Source: Verpa conica (Eukaryota > Ascomycota > Pezizomycetes > Pezizales > Morchellaceae). Taken from it: 64,000 bases of DNA. The stretch is from the NCBI GenBank assembly GCA_033030425.1, contig JAUFSD010000005.1, forward strand, positions 62,001 to 126,000. The letters run 5' to 3'. Of the stretch, positions 22,026 through 35,131 are shown piece after piece (positions within the stretch are counted from its first letter, which is position 1; the number at the start of each line of letters is the position of its first letter). Made by a program: the position numbers and the translations under genes. The notes beneath the pieces are model-generated. The model searched no databases. It was not told the DNA's origin and saw nothing but the letters and a program-made list of their open reading frames with translations.

Positions 22026-22767
22026 CTACTCCTCCTTGGCGCCTCCCCTTCCGGACCTCTCAGCCTCCTCGACAGCCTTCTTGTCGGACTTGATGTCACC
22101 GCCCTGCATTCCCTGCATGAAACCGGCTGCCTTCCAGGGGCGCTTGAGGTCACCACTAGCGGGCTTGCCGAAGATGTGGATCTGGACGAGCTTGGATTCG
22201 AATGCGCCTTTGAGGGGGATAATGCCTGGGGAGCGTTAGTATATGAAGAGTGGGTGAAAAACAGTGAAAGGGAAAACATACTCTGGATCAAAAGCGGGTT
22301 GGTGTACTTGAAGTAGATGTGCATGACAGCCATCATTCCGACACCCATCAAGACGGACTTGTAGGCGGCGCGCAGTTGAGATTGATCATAAGCACCGATG
22401 GTTGTGGTGGTGAGCTTGGGCTCCTCGCCAGACATTGGAGGTGCGGGTTCAACATATTTCAGGGTTGTGTTGTCTGTCGCGCGAAAGAAATCAGCATGAG
22501 CATGCGAAAGAAATAAGTAGACAAGATTGCGAGACAAACCATTCTTCTTCTTTATGACCATCCCACAGTAGACGTACAGACCGAGGATTATAAGGTTGGA
22601 GAGGAGGTACATCCCCCTGATACCGTTGAGCCAAGTTGGATCCTCGAAAGGAATCTTCTTTGACACCTGCATCATACCCAGGATCACGACGAGATTGGTA
22701 CTGGAGCGACATGTTAGCACGCGAAGAAGGGCAGAGGGCAGAGAAGAACATACATTTGGGGATTCAT
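22026..22767 (-). CDS. PHO88: PHO88/SND3 family ER membrane protein (SRP-independent targeting)
   Basis: Four exons on the minus strand: 22767-22754, 22700-22540, 22473-22282 and 22225-22026; 188 residues, the same length as I recall for yeast Pho88. The first exon codes only MNPQ plus part of the next codon, then TNLVVILGMMQVSKKIPFED. Two membrane segments lie at about 30-52 and 110-132 (LMGVGMMAVMHIYFKYTNPL). Conserved blocks include TTLKYVEPAPPMSGEEPKL, LIQSIIPLKGAFESKLVQI and HIFGKPASGDLKRPWKA. Pho88/Snd3 sits in the ER membrane and acts in the SND pathway that targets proteins to the ER independently of SRP; phosphate-transport effects named it. The tail is charged and Gly-rich. All introns are 53-66 nt with canonical ends. 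A conserved housekeeping gene. Confidence 0.95.
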
Positions 22768-22794
22768 GTTGAATGACAGCGACAGTGATCTATG

Positions 22795-22842
22795 TGGTGG
22801 TTGATGGTTGATGGTTGATGTCTGTGATGTCTGTGATGGATG
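22795..22842. repeat. Short tandem repeats upstream of PHO88
   Basis: Tandem GTTGATG units followed by TGTGATG-like units, just upstream of the PHO88 start, in its promoter or leader. Confidence 0.5.
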
Positions 22843-23228
22843 GAGACGAGAGAGAAAGAGATGGCTTAGATAGGTGAGAGGACGAGGAAAAGGCCACGAA
22901 ACCGAGGAGTGTGGCGGTGTGGCGGTGAGTGGTGGGAGTGAGAGTGGCTACAGCAGAGTGGGAGTGGCTACAGGCTACAGCGGTGATGAGGAACACAACA
23001 CAGGGGCAGAACACACCAGAAAACTCTTCACGCCTCGGACCGCCGGTGTCCGTCCAACGTCTCGCTCATGCACCCCGGGTAGAGCCGCGTCTTGGCGGGC
23101 GTAGAACATTCCATCCACAGGCAATCACTCGCTATGGGTTAATTTGGATATGATTGATTGATTGACTGATTGATTGATTGATTCCTCATAATACATAATT
23201 TAAATTCCTAAAATATATCGAGTACATC
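22843..23228. other. Intergenic, includes tetranucleotide repeat at 23151-23184
   Basis: Upstream DNA of PHO88 and 3' flank of the Hsp70-like gene. It contains an (ATTG)n microsatellite with one interruption at about 23151-23184. No coding signal. Confidence 0.6.
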
Positions 23229-25688
23229 TCAATACTCAAGCTTGAAGTCTCCATAGCTCTTCCCCTCAAACATCACCTGGAACTTGATGTTTGCAGATTC
23301 AAGCACCATATCTATCGTGATCTCTGCGGCAAAGATCTTCCCACGGGGTGTAACGGCCACGATAAAAAAGGCTGAATCTGGCAAGTCACTGAGGTCGACC
23401 GCAATCTGTCCTATGTTGTTGACCTCTATAGTGTTGATCACCAAGTTAGTCCCACCCGGCTACCTAGCGAGGTGAATGGGAACATACTGCCACGTTTAGC
23501 GCTAACAGGCGCTTTATCCAGCGTGCTTCCTGCCAGTTCCAGGGTAAAGGACCTGCTCTGCCACTGTGGGAATCGTGAAAAGCAGGGGATTGGGAAGTGT
23601 TGTCCATTCTCCGCGTCTCGTCCCTGGTTATTAATAAGATCAAAGGGTTAGCCAACACATATTAGAGTTATTGTTTATATGATGATACTCACCTTTTCTG
23701 CAAACCATTCCACGTGGTCTGTTGACATTATCTGCATCGTGAGAGGATCAAAGTACATAGTTTCCTTGTGGTGCACATCTGGGTCAAACAGGGTGGACAA
23801 AAACACCCCATAATGTTGCTTCAACTTTCGTGAATCGACAAGGCTCTCGATCTCGGGAATCCCGGGTGCATTTTCAATCTGGGGCATGCTTTCAATTCCA
23901 TGTATAACGGCACCCCTTGCCACAGCAGACCATCTAGCCAAGATCAATATCCATAGATTAATCGATAGACAAATATTTCAAGAGTTTGTACTTACGAATG
24001 ATTCGGGTGGATCAATTTAACCTGGGGTGATTGTGATTCACACCAGTCTTTCAACTTTGAATACAAGTATTGCGACTCACCAAACCCACCAACCAGCATA
24101 ATCGTCTATTTAGTATTGTAACTTAGTCAGTCCTGCTATAAGGGGTTTCCCTCTTTTTTTAGACATGAATTCATACCGAAGGCTGTTCCTCGATATCATC
24201 ACTATTTGCACCTCTGATTTGTTCGGCAATAAGCTTGATGATTGTATCGACAACCGGATCAAATATCTCTGCCATATGCTCCCTGTAGCAGTCCTCAGCG
24301 TATAAATAACCGTAAAATGAGAGTATTCCTTATGTTTACACTTACCCCGTAACCACAATCTCACCTTCCTCAATCCCCATTTCAATATTGTCGTCTACCC
24401 TACCTAAGGGGATGCGCCAGGATTGATCATGGTTTGAGGTTCCAAACCCTTTCTTCGCCATCTCAAAGGTCATCATCAAATTGCTACCACGTCCTGTCTT
24501 TTTGGAAGGCCATGTCTTAAAGGACGGGCCGACCCGCGACTCAAGCCATTTCAAGAATGCACGGTCAATGGCCGTCGAACCGCATTTACCCCCTATAGAC
24601 GTGCAATTTTATGTTAGAAGACTATTCTCACTAGTAATATATCGAGGGTAGACCCACCAGATCCAACATTGGCTTCCCTCACCCGCAAACTCGGGAATGT
24701 CTGGCTAACAGTATAGGTAACAAGATCCTAAGTAGCAGTTACTACACAAGCCAATCCAATATTCAGGGATTGAGAAAACATACGACTGTTCCACCACCTG
24801 CATCACATATCAAGATCCGCTCTCCCTCCTACCAAATCTTATTAGCCCAACTCTCACCAGTATAACAGAGTGATTGTATACCTCTAACTTGTTCTTCAAC
24901 CCATAGACCTCCCTCAGACAGTACGAAGCCGCGGCCTCCGGCTCAGCGACCATAGAGATTGTATCTCCAGGTCTAGAAGCAAACCCAGCCTTCTTCGCCG
25001 ACTCCAGAGTCGCACTCTGGGCCTCATGACTCCAGATCGCCGGGGTCGTCAAGACAAACTGTATCGGTGTAGAATCAATACTCAACGGATCTCTCTTCCG
25101 AAGCTGAACCATGATATACTCATAGAGAAAGCTCAGATACTCAGACGTGACATCGTGAACAGTTTTACCAGGCGGTAATGCAATCAATGCATTCGGATTA
25201 CCGGAATCGATTGCAGAACTCAGATTGGGGTCATCGTATCTCGTCTGGGTGGTCTTTTTATCTAGTAGGAGCTTGAAGCAGCAATAGCGCTTGACACCGG
25301 GGGCTATTTGATACCCCCAAAGACTTTCTCCCTTTTCAAAGCTGATTTCGGTTGGTGCTTTATCAAGGTTCCGATTGTCCATGCCACCCCCTGTCCCAGG
25401 CCATTTATCAATGACCTCAATCTCGCTGTATTTGGGATCCTCCGAGAGCACTTTTATATATGCAGCCCCTAAGACCTACTTGTTAGTGGACCTGCTATAT
25501 AAGTCTATACTTGCCAGGAGCCCCCCCCCCCCACCACCCTGGATTATAGTAATATTCAAATATCGAGACTAACCAGAATAAGTCGTTCCATAATCAACTA
25601 GTTTTATGACATTAGAACTATATATTCAGCCTGATTGATAGTGTAAGCACTTACCCCCCACCACAAACCTATGGTTTCCGTCGCTCAT
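23229..25688 (-). CDS. Fungal Hsp70-like actin-fold ATPase
   Basis: Eleven exons on the minus strand: 25688-25655, 25597-25574, 25468-24882, 24828-24784, 24727-24658, 24592-24346, 24282-24177, 24105-23996, 23933-23693, 23623-23488 and 23425-23229; 598 residues, every junction in phase. Nucleotide-binding motifs are present: phosphate 1 VGVDYGTTYSG (split over three exons), LTTPAIWSHEAQ, VAEPEAAASYCL, phosphate 2 ICDAGGGTVDLVTY, and the adenosine-type TIMLVGGFGESQYL. The C-terminal part is short and divergent compared with the canonical Hsp70 substrate domain and has no EEVD end, as in the expanded Hsp70-like families of ascomycetes. These are often found in accessory regions; their clients are mostly unknown. 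Expected cytosolic. I see no disrupting stop or frameshift. Confidence 0.88.
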
Positions 25689-27490
25689 AATGCAGTAGCC
25701 TTTGTTTCCAAGAGGAGGAATGGGGACAGTTTTTGTTGACAAAATTCTTGATAATACCAGTTGTAGAGAAAGCAAATACTAGAAGCAAAACGAGATGCCT
25801 ACTATGATAGACAAGCTTTAAGATGCGGGGGGGGAGGGAAGGGAGTAGAGCTCGATATATGCTGCCTAGGTGTGGGGACATCAGCTATAGAATAGACCAC
25901 CCCTTTACCCTCCTATAGGGTCCTTGCACCGAGAGCGAATAGGTGAGCTGATTTCATATGTCAATGATTGCCCCCCTCCCCCACTATGACATAGCGTTTC
26001 TCGAAAAGCAGCCTCCCGAGTCCAACATCATGGTTGCCTGAAGTATGTTAATGACAATTCAGAGGCAGTTAATGCTGCCCGAGTGCGGCGAAGAAAGGGA
26101 AAACTTGGAAAAACAAACAAGCAGGGCGACCAACAGCAGGCTTCACAAGTGATTGTGATTTCTGATTGGTTGAGGTGTTCTTAATAGTAGGCGGCCTACA
26201 TAGTAGATATCGATGGTTGCCTGAATGACTATATCGACAAACAAACTCGGAATATGTATGCCGGCTCAGCTATGCCGCTCACGGGCAGCCGCGGGTTTGT
26301 GGTTTGATGTTTTGGATCCGCGCAAGTAACACAGAGGAGGGGGGGATGAAAGCGTGGGCCGGGAGTGGGTGGCTGCGGAAGGCTTTATTATTAATTAACG
26401 CGGAGATGACTATGGTTCTTGTAGACTACAGCAAAAAATCTAGCCTTTGTAGCAAATATTCTATATCAGTCAAGATGTTGGGAGTCCTTTTCTCACCTGG
26501 AAAAAAGATATCATGTTTGGTCAAGTACTCATTACAAGGCTTAACAATAACATGTCTTTGCTTCGCACTTTAATTTACTTATCATATGACTGGCCCCTAA
26601 TACAAACGCACTTGGTGTATCAGAAAACACATCTGAGCCTGCACATGTTTTTATAAATTCGACATGTCATTTATTAGATAAAATCTCCTTTAGGGATATC
26701 TTAAGACCGGGGTCTACACCCTAATTACTTGAACCAGGCGTCGATATACACGCGCAAGACAAGACTAATTCTCCTAATTCTCCGATCTAGACCGATACTT
26801 CCTCGTGTATACTTTTTCTACCTTGCTACTGCGGCCCTTGGGGGGTGTCTCGGAAGGTTATGGGTACTACCGGACCAATTTAATGTTTATGTTTGTATGA
26901 AGCCTCCATCCCCTTCGGAGTCAAGATACTCTCAAAATAGACGCTGAGATACTTGGAATATCACCGGCGTTCTCTAAAAAAAAAAAGCTCCAAACAAAGT
27001 CCGAAACCCTATACTCTACCCCCCCCCCCCCGGTACTCAGTAAACTGAAACTATAGGCCTGTGGAGGAGGTGGTTAATTAAAACTCACCCTTGACCTATC
27101 TATATGTACAGTACAAGCCTATAAATGACCCAATAATACAGCGCGTCTTCCAACCAGTAAACGTTACCCTTTGTATCACGGAGAAACATCAACCCCAGCT
27201 TGTTTCCAATCTTGAGCAGCGCTAGCACATCTGTAACTGAAGAATATCCCTTGGAGATATATCCCCCAAGACACCATCTACAGCACATATCCGGCGCAAG
27301 CCTTTGAATACCACGATATTCCCACTCTACATAAGAAGTCTTCAGCTGAACACTACATACCAAATCCTTGAGGCACAAGTCACGTGTAAGGCAACCAGTG
27401 CATACGTAAAGCAGAAGCTGATTGTCGTGTCTTTTCCCCTCATAATCACCTCAACATCTACTATTAGCTGGCATAGCAACCCTCCCCTCA
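25689..27490. other. Intergenic, no supported gene
   Basis: Spacer between divergent genes, with poly-C tracts near 27019 and G-rich runs near 25829 and 26337. No coding or RNA feature recognised. Confidence 0.55.
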
Positions 27491-29384
27491 ATGCCAGGCT
27501 CGACAACGACCAGTCCCTCGCCCAAGCGCAAAGGCTCCGAACCCATCGAGAACAGCGACAGCGATGCAAGCAAGATAAAGGCTCTTGAGGAGGAGCTCGC
27601 GGCACTCAAAGCGAGACACAATATCCGCGAAGAAGCTCTCAATGGCGAAATAGTCAAAATCACAGAAGAGCTCCGAGCTTCGCGGGGAGAAGTGAAGCGG
27701 ATGCAGGAGCAGGATTATAAATCTCGCAGAAAAGCCCCGACAGAGTCCCACGATACTGTCAGTCAGCAGTTTCTTGGTGTGTTTTCCGCATCAACGGACT
27801 GGGCCCGGAAGTATTTCAGAATCGAGCTCAAGCTGTTTAGCTTGGATGAGCATGAGTTGTTCAAGAGGCGCCTCGATGATGTGTTGTGGAGCGATAGTCG
27901 CTGGACCAAGAAGCAGATGCTGAATGTCAGCCATCTGGTCCAAGCTGTGGTTGCGGAAGTACTGTCAAAGCGGGTCTTATTGGTGCCATTCATTGGATGC
28001 GCGGATTCCTTCAGACATGAATCTACCCTTTTATATGAAGCGATGCTCAAAGGTTTGTTAGTCACGATGTTCCTCTATATATCTACGTTCGATCAATAAT
28101 ACTACTACTACGACATCACTTCTTTTACTAAACTACCCAGAAAACAAGACACAGGCATACAAATGGCGAGCCACAACCTTCAGCGCGTATGAACGCTGTG
28201 GAGTGTGGCCCCCGTCTTCGACCCCCTCAACCCCCTCCGAGCCCATCTCCCGGTACCGTGAAGACTACTACAAAAGAGTCGCCGACGAGATCGAATCAAT
28301 CGTTGGCTCTATTGTGCACGACCACGAAACTGAGCAGGTTCGCAAAGAGAGGCTCCAGAAACTAATGTTGATTATCGAAACTACCGCCAATCTGGCAATC
28401 AAGCTGGGGAAGCAGGGATCAGAGCTGAGGGTGATGGATAAATCCTGGTTTGAGCAGTCACAGCGCGTATTCGCTTGTGATGATGAAAGGATGAAAGGAA
28501 GGTTTGCAGAGGAAGACGAGGAAGAGAATGAGCATTTTAGGGTGGATATTATTCTAAGACCTGGGTTCTTGAAGTTTGGAGACGACGAGGGCGAGAATCT
28601 CGATAGGCATGCTGTTTGGATTCCGGCAATGTTAGACCTCAGGCAGCCTGGCGACTCCGAGTCTGTAGAAGATGCCCCCCTGGAAACCCCGATGTTCGAA
28701 GCTCCAGAAAACCCAATGGTTGAAGTTCTGGAAATCCCGATGGTCGAAGTCCCCGAAAACCAAACTGTCCAAGCTCCCGAAATCCCAATAATCGAAGTCT
28801 CCGAAATCCCAAAGGTTGAAGTTCCGGAAAACCCAGCAGTTGAAGCTCCCGAAGTACCAAAGGTCGAGGTATCCGAAAGTCCGAAAGCTGAAGCCCCCGA
28901 AAATCCGAAAGTCGAAACCCCCGAAAATGATAGCGTAATGGCCGATGCCCCACCAGCACAACCACCACTACACCCACATCACCACGGGCAGAACACTCCT
29001 TTTGCAGGACCTTCATCTGACGAGCCGATGGAGAACGGACTAGACCGCGGACAGAACACTCCCCCCACAGGACCCCCCCGGGACGAGCCGATTGAGAACG
29101 GGTTAGGCCAACAGCAAAGAGTCCAATCACCCCCGGAGATTATAGAGTCTAAACCGCAGCCAGATCCCCACCAGTATACCCCGAAAGAACAGATTAAAAA
29201 TCAGGATGAACCACCAATTAGTACTGTACAAGCCAAAGACACGGATCCAGTAGTCGAGAATTCAAAAGGCCCGCGCAAACGTCGCCGCGACGCCGCCCTC
29301 CGGCTAATCGACAGAATAACGAGGAAGGGCACGAAGGAGAAGAAGGAGAAGAAGGAGACGAAGAAGCCTCGTACATCCCATTAG
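27491..29384 (+). CDS. Coiled-coil protein with Pro/Glu/Val octapeptide-repeat tail, unknown function
   Basis: Two exons, 27491-28052 and 28141-29384, 601 residues; the 88-nt intron has a TTTACTAAAC branch-like site and keeps phase (the join reads LKENKTQAYKW). Residues about 25-75 form a Glu/Lys/Arg-rich coiled coil. The middle (about 85-380) is globular with no family I recognise. About 28675-28930 codes nine imperfect octapeptides of the form xPxVEVPE, then a twice-repeated unit QNTPxxGPxxDEPxENGL. The C-terminus is very basic (GPRKRRRD, then KEKKEKKETKK), a likely nuclear localisation signal. The layout (conserved globular body, disordered repeat tail, basic end) suggests a nuclear protein. 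Repeat number may vary between strains. Confidence 0.75.
28675..28930 (+). repeat. 24-bp coding repeat (octapeptide xPxVEVPE, about 9 units)
   Basis: Nine imperfect 24-nt units in frame, each coding Pro-x-Val-Glu-Val/Ala-Pro/Ser-Glu variants. Units differ at many silent and some replacement sites, so the array is not freshly expanded. Confidence 0.8.
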
Positions 29385-32300
29385 GAATCTATCCCGTCTT
29401 GAGTTTATCTCTATTACCGTTGTCATGCCCTTCATGTGTTTATGGTTATCTTTTTTTGTTTTCATCTATAATACTGCCTGCTTCAACCAAATTTACCCCC
29501 GCAGCCCATTTGTGATAGTCTTGTAGCTGCGCCGGATATCTTACCACGTATTTCTGTTGTGGGCCCCCCTTTTTTTCTTCTTTCTCTCAGGAGTTATGTA
29601 TCCAGAAATTTGTTTCGGGAATTCAGAAGTTCTATGGATATCCAGAGGCTATTAGCTAAGCTTCTAACCTCTAGAAATAGTTTCGTAGATCAGGTCTTAA
29701 ACCAAGTTATGAGAAGAGTGTCCAAATAGCCAAGCACACGTATTCTTTTGTTGCAGGATACGCCATGTGCTTACATACCCGAAGTTTGAAGACTAGACAG
29801 CGGAGGTACTATCTGCCATAAAAGATTATGTGAGACCTAGCTAGAGAAATTCGAAAAGATTAGCAGCGTATACCTAAATCAGAAGCTGGTCTAAAAGCCA
29901 GTCAGTTTTTCTAATCATGAAAATCAAGGTGTTTGCTTAGTGGCCCGGAGGCTACTGTTGGAGGCAGGCTACGCCGGGAGAGGAGATATATGGTGTTCTC
30001 GTAGTCCTGGATATGTTGTTTGCTCTATAATAGACTACTTGCAGGTAGAGGGGGAGGGTTGTTGGTATTGAGCGGTTGTAGAGTTTGTCCTGTTGGGAAG
30101 GATACAGCACAAGATAAGGCTCCGTATGTTTGGTAATAGCCCCGGCATACTGAAATCATACTTTGAATTACGGTTGTGATCCCTATCTATACCCAGAAAC
30201 TCTTAAAACAGATATTATATATATTATAAGTGCAAACCCCTCAAAGCTCCTCTGTACTCCATTCCTTCACTTTCAAAGCTCCGCATCTATATCAAGGCAG
30301 GTTGGTAGTATAGCCGGTATACATACTACTTGCTCCACCGCTGCCCGAAACCGCTTCTCTGCATTCCCCAAGGACTTCTCCAAGTTATTGGTCGACCTTT
30401 TTATAATTTCCTTCATCTGCCACACTGAAATTAGCATAGAAAATAAGCTGGACGTGGCAACACATTCTTCGGAATCATATGTCTTTTCCCACCCCCCACT
30501 CCGCTCCAAAAGACAAACATGCCCATTTCCATACTGTAGAAATAGACCTTGATAATCCAGTCCTGTAACACGAGTGACTATAAACTAGTCTCGATAGTTC
30601 TAGACCCCGCGCACCTCCGATGTACTATACTCTGTACTAAGCACTTCCTCCTGTAACCTGTAACCTTTACGTTGGGCCTACTTGGAGTTGCAAGCTTCGT
30701 ATCTACTAAGCAGCTAAAGGTCCTAATCCCACGAGGCTATAGTTTTAAGTACTTTCTTTCCCCCATTAAGCAGAGTTTTCCGGTAGAATTCTAGGCTTAC
30801 ACTAGATGATGCGGATATCTCCGGTGCTTTTATATATCGAGTAAGGAGAATTTGGAACAGTTCAGTCCTGGGACATACGAGTAGGGTATGGCGGGACCTA
30901 AAAGGTACGTACCCGCACTAAGAAACCTTGGTACCTACACAAGGGGAGAAACCGAGTCTTATATGTGCGACCAGGGAGATAAGGTCTAGCAGCCATGTAA
31001 GTGTTAAGCTAGCCCAAACGGAAGCGATATACATCTATAGTATCTTTCCCTAATATCTATCTGTCACGTGAGTGCCAGAAATTCAGACCCGACTCTATAA
31101 GAATATTTTCTATAGTAATAATAATTCTATATGAGTACGTATTCCCGGTCCCAAGCACGCGGACATGACTAAGTCTTTGCCATCTATAAGAATTTTATAA
31201 GAGCACAAAACTTTAGCCCCAGCGTATTCTTATAGACAGACTCTCCTATAACACACTCTTTTAATCACCCCCTCAATAACCCCTACAATTAATCGCTCTA
31301 TTCTATCTCAGAAGACTATTACCCGGTAATCCCTCCCGTATCTAACCTAGCCCGAATACTATTACAATCAAATCTAACACCATGAGCACCTCTTAATATA
31401 TACAAGGTTCTCCAGCTCGTTCGTGAGCTAGTTCACAGTTCCCATCGAAAATAAAGACTAACTCAAAATAATTGATAATCTCCACCAGCAAATATATACT
31501 TAACCACTCAAATACCCCTTGTCCAATGTGCAACACACATAGACATTGCTCTAATATTTCTAGAGAAATTATTAGTAAAAAAGGTCTCGACACACCTAAT
31601 TTAAACACGACCTAAACCTGGTAATCTCCTACTTACACCAATGATTCAGGGTGGTCGGGTAAAAGCCATGCCAGTCTACAACTAGGACTCCAAACACGCC
31701 CTTGCCCGATTCTGAACCCACCAAAACCACTTACTCCACCCCTAAAACGTACGACCAACTTGTGCGCAACGAAAGTTAACAAAACATAATAACTAGCAAG
31801 TTAACGGTGCAGATCACCTAAATTTTCTATAGTAGGACCATAAACCATGCATGGTTACAAGGGCTAGTTGTGGGTTCAACCCTCTCCCCCCCCACAAGCA
31901 GACCTATACAGAAAGCTCTATATACGTAGTACGATGTACTACTGGTATAACCCGGATTTCCCATTCAGAACTATTCATCCCCGGTCTTCAAAGCCCAGAC
32001 AAACGGCACAACTCCCGGTAAGTAAATGTGATTCCCGGGGCCACACACATGCCAACCTTTATCTTTATCTACTCAGTCCCAGCGCCACGACTAGATATTT
32101 ACAAAGATTAATACACCCTACTAAAGTATTTTTATAGACTGCTAATTATAATATTGCCAAATCACTCGGTCCTACTATAGAGGCTTCAAAAATAGGCAGT
32201 GATGAATGTAGAAACAGGGGGTGTTTATCAAATCAGAAGAACCTACAACGGAATGTTTCCCACTGTGCTCTGCGAGGCCCTAGGACCTATATTACTATTA

Positions 32301-33439
32301 AGCTTTGTCAGTATTTAGTGGGTGTTCTACTCAGGGTCTAGAGCCGGATTTCTACTAAACCAGCAAACGCATCTACATTAATCCTCCAGCTAAATTTATT
32401 CTACCATAAAGGCTAATCGATTAAGCATATTTGCCTCGATTGATAAGCAGAAGGCTATAAAGCACTATAACCTGAAATCATCCTATACCGTTCGTATAGT
32501 TTTATGCACTATATGCATCTACAGAAACATAAAGAGTTCCTAGGGTAGAGATTTCAGCCTAGCTATCAAAACCCCCACCTGTTTATCGATTACTAGTTCC
32601 CACTTTAGGCTTGTTTACCACATTAACAAGCCTTTGTTTTCACCCGCAACCGTAAAGTTCAAGCTTATAACGTGCATCGGTCAAATTACAAACGCAGTGT
32701 GAAAAATTGGCATCGCGTGATTTACTAGATCCCTACTCCCGCAGTGTAACAGGCAGGACCCAAACAACCACCGCCATAACAAGATGGGTTGAGATCTAGA
32801 TGAACAATCTTTACTCGAACGCCCCCTCAAGTACTTGGCCGACAGAAGAATTCCTGGGAGTACCTCCATAGGTACGTTACTCAAGCTATAGCCACTCTCC
32901 TCCTCCTAAGAGTTACGTGCTGATCCTTGTACACCATGTCCTGAAATCCCCCACACGTTTTATTTACGCGAGTGCCTGGGCCTAGTTAGGCATCATGATC
33001 GAATTCATGGATAATGTCTCGCTCGGCCACATAATGCGCATTTTTTTTTAGCTTGGGCCCGCTCGTTAAAGATTAAATGAACTTCTGTCCGCAATCCTAC
33101 CCGTAATTCCGGGCCTAAGAGACTAACTCAAGGGGTAATACCCCGGAATTATTCCCTGGTACCTGCCCTGAACACTAACATAGAGTAACGGAACAATATA
33201 ATACTTCAAGCCCTGGCATACACATCTGCGCGGGGTAACGGCCATCACTACTATCAACGGCATTCCTGCAGAGCGAGGTTCTAATAACCGTAATACCGTT
33301 GCTAACTATTTACCGCATTTTCCCGCCACGATTAGCCCCAAAAACCTGGGTCGCGACCATTGGCCTACCAGTGGAGGTAGTTCACCTTAAATAGTTGGCT
33401 ACAAACCACGAAAAGAGTCTTCACCGGCTACCTGTCACA
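29385..33439. other. Gene-poor AT-rich stretch, no supported gene
   Basis: Four kilobases of AT-rich sequence with many stops in all frames. Short ORFs have no motif. Runs such as TATAAGAAT and its complement recur near 31100-31240. It may be decayed (possibly RIP-mutated) transposon DNA, but no transposase or reverse transcriptase remnant is legible. Confidence 0.5.
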
Positions 33440-35131
33440 ATGCGTTCAACAATGCGATCCCGTTCAGTGCCTATGATTTCACTACTTGCTTTGACCGCAA
33501 ATATCTTAGCGGTCAACGGCCTTATCCCCAAAGATGGAAAGACCGGAAGGCTTCCTGCGTTGGGATTCAATTCCTGGAACGCATTCAGGTGTGATATTCA
33601 CGAAGACAAGTTTCTTGTAAGCCCCAGCCCGTTCTATATAATCTTATGATGTTGTATTTGCTAACAATCTCGCAACAGGTCGCAGCACAAGAGATTATTG
33701 ACCTAGGACTGAAGGATGCTGGTTACGAGTACATCAACATCGACGACTGCTGGTCCCTCAATGGTCGCGATAATGTAACCAAGCGTATCCGTCCTGATCT
33801 TGAGAAATTCCCCGATGGCATCAGCGGAACAGCCGACAAAGTCCACGCGCTAGGTCTCAAACTGGGTATTTACTCTGATGCCGGAGATTTCACCTGTGCG
33901 GGTTATCCGGGATCTCTTGGATACGAAGAGGTCGATGCTGAGACTTGGGATGAGTGGGGTGTTGATTGTATGTGTTTCATATCTGAAGCCCGTCTGGGTT
34001 AGGGTTGTGGATGATTACTGATACGGCATCTAGATTTGAAATACGATAATTGCAACGTCCCTACCAACTGGACCGATAAATATCAGTACTGGCCAGAATA
34101 CTGGTACGGAACATACGAAGATCAAGTTGGCGGAACTCCTGCTCCTCCAGGATATGACTGGTCTCAATCAAACACCACCCTTCGTTACAATCGCATGCGC
34201 GATGCCCTCTGGGAACAGTCCAGGACTATCTTCTACTCTTTGTGCAATTGGGGTCACTCCCATGTAGAGCGTTGGGGTAATGAGACTGGCCAGAGCTGGA
34301 GAATGTGGGGTGATATCGTTCCGATATGGGAGGGCAAGGACCAATGGTCTTGGGGCTTCAGTAAGCTGATAACCTTTCCATCTTATCAGTAGGGTTATAT
34401 ATACTAACTTGATAAAGTGCCAATTATCAACCATGGCATTTTCTTCCTCGAGTACAACAACTTCTGGGGCCACAACGACCTCGACATGCTCGAGGTTGGA
34501 AACGGCAATTTGACAGCTGAGGAGACAAGAACCCATTTCGGTATCTGGTCTGCATTGAAGTCGCCATTGCTCATTGGTACTCCGGTAAGTCACACCTTGA
34601 AAGAAGGCTTGAATATAGAATATAAACTAACACTGCTTTCTTTGTAAATAGCTGGACGTTATCCTCGATGAAGATCTCGCCGTTTTGAAGAATTGGGAAC
34701 TTCTCGCTTTCAACCAGGACGACGTCTGGGGTGCACCTGCCCTCCCTTACAAGTGGGGAATCAATCCCGACTGGACATGGAATCAGACCCACCCTGCAGA
34801 ATACTACTCTGGAGCCTCTAAGCGTGGAATCCACGTCTTTATGATGAACACCCTCAACAAGACCGTCACTAAGAGTGCTGTATTTGATGAAATCCCGGGT
34901 CTCTCTAAGGACAAGAAGTACGAAGTCCGTGATATGTGGACACACAAGAAGATTGGAAACTTCCAGAAAAAGATTGATGTCAAGCTTGCAGCTCATGATC
35001 TCGCGGCATTGTTGGTCACTGAAGTTGGAGGCAAACACCCGTTCCCACACCCAGGAAAGCTGCCGAAGCCGAAGCTCTACAATAGCAAGCCAAAGAGGTG
35101 GCTACCTGCTCCTCTTGAGGTCCAGGCTTAG
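33440..35131 (+). CDS. GH27 alpha-galactosidase, secreted
   Basis: Five exons: 33440-33616, 33679-33967, 34034-34360, 34418-34584 and 34652-35131; 479 residues. The ATG at 33440 gives a signal peptide ending near ILAVNG. The GH27 (melibiase) barrel follows: [46 protein letters not shown], and YLKYDNC with the catalytic nucleophile at about Asp160. The segment [14 protein letters not shown] carries the acid/base at about Asp287; families usually show NDPDML, so NDLDML is a mild variant. A C-terminal beta-sandwich of about 100 residues and a basic Pro-rich tail complete the protein. It should remove terminal alpha-linked galactose (EC 3.2.1.22) from galactomannans or raffinose-type sugars outside the cell. 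Introns are 57-67 nt and in phase. Confidence 0.95.

Noticed and set aside
28203..28210. Separate gene starting at a GTG at 28203
   Set aside because: It is in frame with an intron acceptor at 28140 and joins the exon ending at 28052 in phase.
28632..29130. Minus-strand ORFs rich in Phe/Gly and Leu/Arg opposite the octapeptide repeat
   Set aside because: Shadow frames of the coding repeat on the plus strand.
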